NCBI GenBank assembly: GCA_015499995.1
Contig: JADNRV010000044.1
Coordinates: 283,023 to 347,022 of the forward strand
DNA: 64,000 nt
DNA from: Flammula alnicola
Lineage: Eukaryota > Basidiomycota > Agaricomycetes > Agaricales > Strophariaceae
Direction of reading: 5' to 3'
Made by a program: the position numbers and the translations under genes. Below are positions 46,435-56,368 of this stretch, one piece after another. The number at the start of each line of letters is the position of its first letter. Position 1 is the first letter of the stretch. Under the pieces are notes generated by a model. The model saw only the letters and a program-made list of their open reading frames with translations, did no database searches and was not told the origin of the DNA.

Positions 46435-47284
46435 TTACGTTATGTATGTTATACGGTATGTCTTCTGCACAGTGCACATTGAGCAAGAAAATAAATGGAT
46501 CTCGTGTGTGGCACTGAACCACTTATCGATGTTTGGTGGTCATGTCGAGTTCTATGCTCGGTAGCGAGGATCGTGAAGACCTCTAAGAAAGTGAGTTTGC
46601 AATGGTGTGCCATTATTAGGGAATAGCGCGCACATAGAATTCATAAAGAGACAAACTTTGTTCACGCTTCTTGTGCATATTTTTTGCTAGCTAATTTTAG
46701 AGGGAAGGCATGACAAATCGCACCTTCTTTTCACAATTGCCGCCCAATGAGAAAGAATATAATATACACTCGTGCGTAGGAGAGGGCGGCGTTGAGTCTC
46801 GATGCGCCGAAAAGTCACTGGGACGGAGGGGAGTTGCGGTATATCCGAGGGATAGGGCCATGGATTTGTGAGAGGGCTGGATGGGGAGTGTACAAGAAGG
46901 CTGATTGATGCCTTGAGAAGAGCTGAGAACGTCTGTCAAAGCGCCAATATCCAGGGCTAAAATTGCGGGACGAGTTTTATGCGTGAGGGAGGCAGAAACA
47001 TAGGGGATGTGCTGGTATTTTGAGATGACTGAGGCTGGGTGACGGCAGAGTCAGTGATTATGTTGAGTGGAGGGAGGAAGAGAGTGGGGAAGATGGATCG
47101 GGGGTGTGCCGATATTATAACCAAAAAAGGCTAGTTCGGTTCGGCGAGTGGTGACCCTTTCATTCAAGATTCAAGGTTTGCCTCATTTTCTCCATCTTAC
47201 AGTACTGCAGTTACTTATTATGATCCATTCCTACTCCAAATCCGCTTTTCGCCCCTCCCCTCCCCTCCCTTCTCTACACTCCCA

Positions 47285-49738
47285 ATGGCCTCAAGACACC
47301 CTCAAAAGTTTACTCAAACGCAACCAAGAACATACAGCGTAAACCTAAAGGCCGTCCTCTCTTTGCCAGTAAGCCCATCCCTGCAACACCCAATAGCCGC
47401 CCTTGTAAACGTAAAAATCCTAGTTTCGCCTGTGTAACCCGCCTCCCGCTGTGGGCAAGGTCAGGTCGTGCGGAGGTGAGCTACAAACGTCATGCACTTG
47501 GTCCCCTGTTCTCATTTTGTCCAAAGTCACGCCCCTGCTAAAGGTTCGCCTCGAAGATGTCCTCGACAGGCAGCACCTTCCTCCTCTTGGTGAGTTGCCC
47601 TCGACTTTGAAAAAAAAAAATCGGATATTGACAGTTTCTTAGGCCTCAAGGATTTTGAGGTAATGAAACTTCATTCCAGCGAAATAAACCCCCCGAATTG
47701 ACAAGGTATCAGGAATGGCTTCTCTTCGTTGAGATGAGCCCAGAAAATCTGTAAACAAACTCTTTCATTCCGCACCGCAGTCCGCTAACCCCGTCACCCC
47801 TTCAGCTATTTTATCCTCTGGCTTCGAGAGTATAAGCAACGATTCAATCAATGGAAGGCCCAATCCGCCTTCCAGAGCCGGAACGCGCCCCCCGATTTCC
47901 CGCACGACTGGTCCGCCCAATACTCCTCCCACCTCGCCATGTTCTACGCCCGCGCGAAGCAGACCTTCTTCACCCCCGGCTCCGAATACGAGCTCAACCT
48001 CTCCTCCAGCCTCCTCGCCCCCTTCCACAAACCCAACATGCCCCCGCACCCCCACCCAGAGCTCTTCCGCGAGGTCGAAGTGGAGACCTACCGCACCCTC
48101 GAGGCAAGCCTCCGCCGCTTCGTGCACGCCCAGCTCAACAACGTCGGCACCAGCCGCGTGCTGTGCGGCATGATCGCCGGCGTCCTCTTCTGCCTCCTCG
48201 GCGCCGTCCCGCCGCTCGTGCTCAACTTCGTCCGCGGGGACCCGCGCTGGACGCGTCTCGCGGCCTTACCAGGCCTCTGGCTCGGCCTCACCGTCCTCTG
48301 CGCGTCCCTCAACGGCATCTGTCTCGGCGTCTATATCTTCGGCGACCTCAGGCAGCTGCGCAAGTTCGAGCTCTCACGCCCGCCCATATCGAAGCCGCAG
48401 CCCCTGCCCGCGTACTACCGCCGGCGCTCCCTCGGTGGTGCTGGTGGTCACGCGCACGCTGCTCCCAGGCCTGCGTCTGCGAATAACTCGATACTGCCCA
48501 TCCAGCAGCCGCGGCACTACTACGCGGGTGGGATGCAGTATCCGCTGACGCGTGTGTCGTCTATTTCGTCGGCGGAGACACGCCTGAGCGTGGCGTCGAC
48601 GTCCAGCACGACCTCGACGGACGATAATATCCACATATCGCCGGCGTACTATGACGCCGACGATATCGAGGGTCTGGCCGCGATGACGCTCTACAGGCCC
48701 GACCCCGACTTTGGCTTCCCCGAAAAACGGCAGCGCGACCAACACGAAGAAGCGGCAGGTGTGGGCCACCAGAAGCAGGATCCGACGACGACGACAACGA
48801 CGACGACGACGACCGCTGCCAGCCCCGCGCCCTCGTCGTTCACCGCGACGGCGACGTTTATACACCCGTTCGAGGACGACGACGACGACGAGCTGGAGAG
48901 ATCGCTGCACCTGCCCGCGCGGCACCAGCCGCTGACGCCGTTCGACTTTGACTCCCTACCCGTGCACCCCAACGCGCGCGCGCGCGCTAACGTCTCGCGC
49001 TCCGCCGCCGCCATGCCCTCCTCCATGCTCGTACCCGTACCTCTACCCGCTGCGCGAGGGGGTGTCCCTCCACCGCTGCAGGCCCTTCCGCCGATGCACC
49101 ACTTCAAACGCGCCGCACACAACCTCCCGGCGCTGCACATCCCGCGCCCGCCCGAACCAGCTGCGCCTGCACCGTCGGCCGCGAGTCTTCTAGGGCGCAT
49201 GCAGGAGCGGTGTAATATCGCCAGGTGGCGCCTGCAGACGGGGTACCTGGAGAGGGATGGGGATGGTGGGCGGGATGGGAGGCATAGTAGTCCAAAGCCG
49301 CATCCGAGTAGTCCGTATTGGGCTGAGTACCCGTACCCGCATCCTCAGCGTAGCTTTACGGCGTCGGCACGGTCGACGCCTACGCCCACGCCTCTAGGAG
49401 GAGGAGGGAAGAGGCCCTCGTCGTTGGACTCGGAGAAGACGCACACGCACATGGTCGGCGACAACGTCAACTCCAACTCCAAGGTCAACAACGAGAAAGG
49501 GTTGAAGGCAGACGAAGACGACGTTGATGTGGATGTGGAAGACAGAGTGTGGCGGCGCTTCCGGATGGTGCGCGCGGTGCCGGCGTTCGCTGTGCCGCTG
49601 ACGCGCGTGCTGAGCCCGGTGGTGGTGCGCGGGCAGTGGGAGATCGTCGTGCGCTCGGCGGTGGTTGCGTTTGGGGTCGCGTGGGTGTTGGTGGGCGCGT
49701 TGTTGGCGGTGCCGGTGGTGGTGGTTGCGCGGGGGTGA
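47285..49738 (+). CDS. Rax1-like RGS-domain membrane protein
   Basis: Fungal RGS protein of the Rax1 type (in yeast a membrane marker for bud-site selection). I start at the ATG at 47285 (MASRHPQKFTQTQPRTYSVN). Tiny exons at 47285-47368, 47424-47459 and 47544-47589 are joined to PLGLKDFEEWLLFVEMSPEN, LYFILWLREYKQRFNQWKA, HLAMFYARAKQTFFTPGSEY, and HAQLNNVGTSRVLCGMIAGV. This is the split RGS fold that runs into membrane spans, as in Rax1. Hydrophobic segments are VLCGMIAGVLFCLLGAVPPL, LPGLWLGLTVLCASLNGIC, and near the end VVAFGVAWVLVGALLAVPVV. The roughly 370-residue linker between the second and third spans is low-complexity with Thr, Asp and Pro runs. From about 47850 the coding sequence is extremely C/G-rich at third codon positions, unlike every neighbour. 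Stop TGA at 49736. Confidence 0.85.
48782..48815 (+). repeat. ACG trinucleotide run inside the RGS gene
   Basis: Near-perfect ACG repeats code a poly-Thr stretch in the linker of the Rax1-like protein. Another GAC/ACG run follows at about 48876-48893 coding poly-Asp. Confidence 0.75.
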
Positions 49739-50584
49739 TTTTTTTTTGGTGGTTGGGCTTTGCTTTTTGCTTTGCTTTGATTCTGGCCAATGGGGTGGGG
49801 TCGCTGACTGGAGTCGACTCGACTCGACCACTCCGCGTGTGCCGTCCTTTCCTTTCCTTTCCTTTCCTTTCTTTTTCTCTCATCCTCTCCGTGCCAGCAT
49901 TCTCTTCGCACAGACCATTGTATGTATCACAAGAACCCCGTTACCCCTCTTTCAAGCTTGTCATCCATGTGTACTTTTTCATATATTTTTCTGAACAACA
50001 ACCCACCTGGTTTACAGTCCTGCATATCCTTGCTCTGTGTTTCCACACACACTCTCTCTCTCTCTCTTTTTCTTTCGCTCTCTTTTGCATTATTCAACCA
50101 CTCAGCATTTCAAGTTTACACCCATCCTCGAGCGTTCGTTTATCCTCATACGGCCGACCCCCACTCTCTCCGATGCCCGACCAACCAACCTCGTTTGCGT
50201 CCAAACAGCCAGCTACCCGTCGCTCATACGTCGCTCATACCATCGTTCAGATATCCATCCACCCTGCTTTCCTTGCAAACTCTGTCGTTCCTGTCCTGTT
50301 TTCTTTCTTTCCTTTTCCTTCTATGCATATCCGTACCAACCAATCACTTCAACGTCTTTTCCAATTTTAGTCTTCTTGGACTCTCCTCCCTCCCTCCTAG
50401 ATACCAGACCGTTATTTAGCATACGTCGTACTAAGTAGTAAACCAGTAGTAGTATTTGCATGTTCCATTTGCTTTGCTTTGACAGATTTTCAATCGAGTT
50501 ATTGTGCGTAACTGCCTCTCATGTGGCAGAAAGCAACATATTGGTACCATACAGTGATCGTACGTGTGTCATACATCGCAAGCG
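49739..50584. other. 3' flank of the RGS gene, pyrimidine-rich
   Basis: T- and C-rich sequence with a CCTTT repeat (49845-49870) and a CT run near 50051-50066. Frames here are low-complexity (Ser/Leu/Phe) and are taken as untranslated. Confidence 0.45.
49845..49870. repeat. CCTTT microsatellite
   Basis: TCCTTTCCTTTCCTTTCCTT pattern, five units. Confidence 0.85.
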
Positions 50585-51425
50585 CTCAGGGCAAGCAACG
50601 GACGCGACCGACTGGTCGTGCTTTCGATTATGTCCTCAGCACTCGGTTTCCACTCGTCGTCGCCTCCTAAAGCGAACGGTGGTGAATTCGTGCCCTGAGC
50701 ATGTGCTTCCAACAGTGGAAGATTTCCCAGCAGTGGAATGATCAGACCCAGGCCTGATGGTACCCACTGGAGAATATGAATATATGAATGCTCATGATTT
50801 TCCACCGAACTTGCTTCGAAACCTTTAATAGAAGAACCTTCTTGGCTGGTCAAGGGGGAGTTTACTCCAGAAGGTTGGCGTGATGGAATGGATGGATAGA
50901 GAGGGTTCAGGGTATCTCGTTCCAACCCGAATTACCACTGTCACAATCCCTGGAGAAATATAGTCCTCCGTGCGCTGAGTTGGCGCACGATGCATAGCAC
51001 ACCAACACGTCCACATTAATATTCTCTTGTCGTCCACAGAACCCGGGTCATGTGGTGGCGCCGATCCAGGAGCACCCGATCCACTCAGCAGGAAAATATG
51101 CGGGCTGACTTCCTCCTCTACCGCGTGCTGGTCCGGCTCAGTTAAGAACTCGATGTTATCCCAGAACACACCTGCTTGAGTGTCAGACAACGTATCCGTA
51201 AAACATTCCAAGTCAAACAGATATCGAGGCGGAAGCCCAAGTAATTCTGTAGAGTTCTGCGTCGATTAAAAATAAGGGACTGCAGAAAGTTGGCAACATG
51301 AAAAAAGACTGATACTATACCTCGGAAACCTGGCGAACAATGAGAGTGTCTGCCCTTTCTTCGCGTACAAGCAAACTTGACGTGGCCACCACCGACGTGA
51401 AGACAGGTGGTTGTTTATTCTCCCG
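50585..51425 (-). pseudogene. probable N-terminal relic of a fungal phytochrome (hybrid histidine kinase)
   Basis: On the minus strand: LIVRQVSE, then after a GT-AG intron ELLGLPPRYLFDLECFTDTL, SDTQAGVFWDNIEFLTEPDQ, SPHIFLLSGSGAPGSAPP, MWTCWCAMHRAPTQ. After a frame change come LERDTLNPLYPS and, further on, DDEWKPSAEDIIESTTSRSR then PLLAL. These match, from memory, the PAS region of basidiomycete phytochromes, including the ESTTSRSxPLLALERLR junction. There is one extra G near 50932 (VVI|LERD), one missing base near 50599 (LLAL|ERLR), and the intact N-terminal CDEPIRTPGA-like motif is not found. The chromophore GAF domain, PHY domain, kinase and receiver are all absent. It lies just downstream of the amidohydrolase on the same strand. 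A fragment left by duplication is the simplest reading. Confidence 0.6.
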
Positions 51426-51468
51426 ACTCTAAATACTAGACACCATCAAGTTGCAAGTGGTACAGCAT

Positions 51469-53297
51469 TCACGTCGAGAACCACCTCACACTCCGCCGAT
51501 ACGCCACAGCCCTCCCAGCCTTGATCGTCGTCCGTTCAAAGCACGGATTGAGCACCGCGCTCTGCAGCGTCTCGCGTTCGTGGAGAATGACGAAATCGGC
51601 TGCATCACCAACACAGGGCGCCAGATCGAGCGGGACCTCATTTTGGCCGATCGCGCGCTTTGAGGTCAAGGTCACGGAGCGCTGATAAGGGAATGATTAG
51701 CAGAATTAAGATAACGCTGTTGAGACAACACTTGGCGGGGGTGGCTGAGAGCGCCATTAAGGCCGCAAAGATAGTAAATAGAAAGACAGGAGAAGAAATA
51801 AAAGGTATGAGATGAAAAAGGGAGAGCAACATACCGCAAGCGTACGGATATCCTCTGGAGTAGCCGCCTGGAATATTCCAACGCCGAAAGCACAAAGAGA
51901 TAAGGGATCAAGAGACCCCTGTGGGGTGAACGCGTTATCTACGTTATTCACCGACATGGCGATTTCGATTCCATAATGTTGCGCGACGTATGGCACGCGG
52001 AGGGTGCCCCGTGGTGCGCCCAATGGCTCGCCTGTGAAGGCTCTTCCTTGCATGTACATATCCGACTGCGGGAGGCCCACGAAGGTGATTGGCAGGTCCG
52101 AAATGGCATCCGCTAGCCCACGCCACTGCTCTGCGGAAAACAGCTGCAGACGCGTCGCATGCCCAATGGTGATGCGCGGACAGCGTCGTTTGGAAGTGTT
52201 GCTGCCATTCGAGGCCAGAGTTGATGCAGATGCACCGTCGTGGCGAGTGTTACTGTGGGAATGGAAATGTTCTGTGGATGAAATCCAGGGTTCGTACCGT
52301 CTATTAGCTTGTGCGATTACTTCGTAGATGAGAGGCTCGGAGTTCGGGTCGAGGTTGTAATCAAGGTGGAAGTCGACAAGATTTACGCGCTGAGCATCCG
52401 CGATATCAAAGATGAGATTGATGTTCTTCTTAGCTTGTTCGATGCTGGGTTCTACGTAGGGCGCGGAGCCGACGACGCTCACACCATTATACAATGAGGC
52501 TTCCTTTAGAAGGTTGAAGTTTTCGCCAGGCATCTGATCGTCCACGGAATCAAAGAGCGGTTCTTGGGCGAAGACTGCAATTAAATTCCTGCGTTTAATC
52601 CAAAGAATTGCTCGAGGCGGTAAGGGTATGACGTACTGGCGATTTGAACATCACATTGCGCGCGGTAGTCGTTCTGGAGTTTCTGAGCTACTTCAAGGCA
52701 TGCGAATCGAACGGAGGTGTCGATCTCGACGTGCGCCCTCATGGCCGTCACACCGTGCACGACGCTTTCCCTGATTATTCGGGCTCCTCGGGCGTAAAGG
52801 TCCTCTAGTCGTTTGGGGAATTCCGATTTCGCGATCTTCGTCACATGCATGGCCTCCGCAAAATCGCTGCAAATGTTGAATGATGAATCACTTTTTGTGT
52901 CGTGTAGCAGGTGGAACATAGGACCCAAACCTACCCTTTGATCAAATCTCCACATCGGTCAAGAATGAAGCACTTGTCGAGATGAATATGTGAATGGCAG
53001 AGCCTCGCGTCAGAGTGGTATTAGGCCTTGTGTAGCAAGTCGAAGAGACGCGCGGAGGACTCACGAGGGTAACATCAGGCCTCCTTTTCCATCAATTAAT
53101 GAGCTCGTAGGACCTTCTGATAATTCAGTCTCGAGAATTATAGTGGATCGAGTGTCGTCCTCGCTCGAGGGTGATATCTTGGACACCCGACCTCCATTGC
53201 ACTCTACAGTCCATTTTTGCATCGCCTGTTCTTTCTCGCTGAAAGGCAGGCGAACATTCCGGATAACGAGGCTTCCGTCAGGCAGAGAACTCTCCAT
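51469..53297 (-). CDS. amidohydrolase (cytosine deaminase-like metal-dependent hydrolase)
   Basis: Metal-dependent TIM-barrel hydrolase of the cytosine deaminase/N-acyl-amino-acid deacylase-like group. The ATG at 53297 opens the small beta-sandwich part (MESSLPDGSLVIRNVRLPFS ... LIDGKGGLMLPS). An intron then joins LCHSHIHLDKCF, where HSH/HIH supplies the metal-binding H-x-H. Next are DFAEAMHVTKIAKSEFPKRL, ESVVHGVTAMRAHVEIDTSV, the strand-5 His in VNLVDFHLDYNLDP, the strand-6 His in RITIGHATRLQ, and an Asp in MSVNNVDNAFTPQGSLDPL. The C-terminal return to the sandwich ends RSVTLTSKRAIGQNEVPLDL, DAADFVILHERETLQ, RTTIKAGRAV. Cytosine deaminase has Glu in H-x-D-E after strand 5, but here it is HLDY, so the natural substrate probably differs. 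Five or six introns, all in frame. Confidence 0.88.
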
Positions 53298-56200
53298 GCC
53301 TTAGTCCGTAGCCCAATACACCGAGAGTAACTCGGTTATGATGATAAACTGTGAGACGATAGGGTATCCAGGACGCCGGGCCTCCCCTCCGTGCACCAGC
53401 ATGCCCGTGGCGTGAGATCTTTCTCTGGTCGTCTGATATCAGACTTGTAGAAGAATTCTGGTCAAAAATTAGCGAATCTCGCCTGAAAAACTGCTGCAGT
53501 CACCTCAAGCCGACAACCCAGCCTCCTTTCGTTGTCCAAGGACAAACGAGCACTCCGCGGCGACAAGGCGCGCTAAGATAGGAAAATGCGATTGAAAGCG
53601 TATATGAGAACCAGTAGCCTGCGTTGTGGTGGCCTTCCAGTCATAGTGACTGCCGAGGGAAACGAAGTGTGTGAAGTAAACAGGTGGATTGTCATCTGTT
53701 GTATATTCTCAGCGCGTCTTGCTTTGGTCACAACCATCATGCATCATCCACAATGGATGTCGAAAAGCAAACCCTCGAATAACCGACGCTTACACAGGAA
53801 CAACTTGTTCCCCGCTTTCCCAGAAACTAGAAGCTCTGAGCCGTCAATTCTATCATGTGGTTATTTGTGGACACCTAAAGAAACATGAGGCAGACAGATT
53901 AGGGAGAGTTTATGGCATTAAATTAAGGTAAGCGCTCCAAACGGATTTGAGAAGAGTTTGACAAAAAGGCTAGAACGCAGTGCTGCCTCAGACCCCCCTC
54001 TCGCGGGAGCCTTGGAGCTTTGGGGATTGGGGCTCCTAGGCGGCCATGCTTCTACCACGACCACCATGTCCAAGAAACTTTTTTGTTCAAGTTTCTTTTT
54101 CAAGTTTCTACATATGGACCGGAAAACGTTTCTTCAATTTTCCATCATTCCAAATTCAACACGCGGCTCCGGAAGGTGAAGCCATTGAACCTTGAGGTGA
54201 GCGTGATCTTGTCAATCTGAATGCCGAGTCCATGATATCTGTCGTATAACAATAGAATCCAACTAAGTTCAGCTGTCAGATAAATATAGAGACATTCTGG
54301 CTGATGGTTCGCGGGAGTGCGAAGCGTGTTCAAGCAAGTACCAGGTCACTCCAAGAAATGGCAGAACTTGGGAAATTTCTCCGCATTATTCGCCTCGATG
54401 CGGTGGTGGTTCGTTTTTTTTAGGCAGTCGTCCAAGGACGCCGCGAGGCAAACTTCCAGTCAAGGGTTTGCCTAAATCCAGCAGTATGTAATTCAGTCGT
54501 CTTTCATTACACGCGTCAAACCAGCATTTCTGAGTATGGAGCATTACAGGTATTGCCGCCAGGCTACTGTGCGTTTACCTACCTAATCAGGGCTGCTGAA
54601 CAATGGAAAGGAGTGGCTCTACTCGTATATGCTCCTAAAGGTGCTCTTGTTTTCCAGGACAACGAGGCATAGTATTGCGTCCTTGTGGCTCGCGCCGCCC
54701 ATCCGACATGGGACGTACGGACGCAGAAACCCCATAATATGACTCCTATGTGTAATAAGTCGTGGCTTACGACTCCTCCCCAGTCCGCAATACACCCCGT
54801 CGTTGTCTTTTTACTATTCCAGGAACTGGCCTACACGTTTTGGGTGTTTTTCTGGGGAAAACTTTTCTCAGAAGACAGTTCGAAGCTCATTCATCCTGAC
54901 TGCTCGGCTACGCCACGCCGAGCTTGACCTAAATCTGAGAGCAACTTGTCAATCATGTCGTAAGGATTTCCTACTTGATGAATACTCGAAGATATTTCAA
55001 TGCGGCGTCTTCACATAGCAGTAAAGTTCATCCATCTCTCTTACGATCAAATTTGACTGTCTTCTGCAGGTCATCAAAAGAAGCTTGACATAACTTTGAA
55101 AGTAAGTCCTAATCTCGTCGACTGCTGTTTCTGCTGAACTCCAGCCTTCGAGTCAAGACCTCACCGCCGTTGTCTCCGGATCTAATCCATGCGCATGTAC
55201 GCAGTTATTTTCTCCTTTTCACCCACCAATGTATTGTAGGCATGGAAAAAACCAGCAAGCCTAGTCGTTGGCACCAGTAAACCCCTTTACGACAAAAGAC
55301 AAACGTTCCAAGGTCCTCGCCGGGTAGATGGCAACCATTGAAATATTCATTTCAGCAGTCCTTTCTGGTGTGTCTGGTACCGTCTGCTGCCTGCTGCACC
55401 TACTGTGGTACATATTGCGGTCCGCTGCGGACCAGTTATCCCCTTTATGACTCTGATTATGCTTCTGAATCTTCTGACTGTGAATGAAGGCGCGCCAAGG
55501 GACGATCTCGACGGGCCCTTTGCCCTCCTCATCTATTGTGTGAGAGGTCCTTGCCGAATGGTCATAGCACGAGGAACGTTCCGAGTCGTCTTTCTATCAT
55601 GTGTCCAAAGGAACCTCTCTGGCAGACGCGGACACTGTCAGGACAGAGGGAACTTTCTAATGTTACGGATTGTCGGGTCAGCGTTGCCTTGATTGCTTAT
55701 GTATTTGTAAATAGACACGCCTTGAGAACAAGCTTTCGCTACTATTTCTCCTATCTAGAAATCTATTCTAACGTAGAGTATAGACCCTCGAATCTTGACG
55801 TGGTTATGGTCGCCACTGTCAGATACGTATACATGGTGGATAAGTGAAATGGACTTGTACATTATCTGAAAGCTCTCATTGATCAAATCCAAGTACAAAT
55901 CACGGCCACGATCGGGTTCGCAGCATATATGCACTCATGTATGAAATCTTTTGATTGATATGCACGGAAAGGGACTACGGGGGGTATTATAATATATAAG
56001 GGCACTCGGTTGTAAATAATTCAGTAATGTAAATAATCAATGCCGACATGTGCCAACAACGTGTCCAATGTCGGGGAGGAGAGGAAGGGGTATTGATATC
56101 GAAAGAAAATTTCAGGGAATGGATGTATTGGTATGCTGGGAAAATTTGTATAGTGATGTATGCATGTATTCATTCATTGTAGATGGGCGTGTGTAAGTAC

Positions 56201-56368
56201 TGTCCCACTACGTTGTGTCGGTGTGTTGTGGTGTGACCATCGGAAAAGAGTTGTGGGTGCGTGGGTGGTGCGGACCGTATAACCAACGAAAAACGAAAAA
56301 CGGAAAAAAGAAACGAAACTATGAATTGATGACGAACCTTAGCCTGTATGCAGGGCAACGGACGACGA
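53298..56368. other. about 3 kb gene-poor stretch
   Basis: No exon of a known family was recognised on either strand. Several plus-strand frames (53586-53888, 54685-54927, 55405-55847) lack family motifs and splice support. They may be remnants too old to identify. No tandem or inverted repeat seen by eye. Confidence 0.4.

Larger units (their letters stand above)
44345..47284. other. about 2.9 kb gene-poor stretch
   Basis: No supported coding exon. It contains a 27-bp tandem duplication (45155-45213) and a short GATGC repeat (46414-46434). The last ~0.3 kb should hold the promoter of the RGS gene beginning at 47285. Confidence 0.45.

Noticed and set aside
48088..49911. Long minus-strand frames opposite the RGS gene (for example 48374-48925, 48691-49200, 49345-49911)
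   Set aside because: They are by-products of the very high GC content of the RGS coding strand. Their composition is Arg/Ser-rich without motifs.
49549..50370. Plus-strand 273-codon frame following the RGS gene
   Set aside because: Starts inside the RGS coding sequence in another frame and runs into pyrimidine-rich 3' flank with microsatellites.
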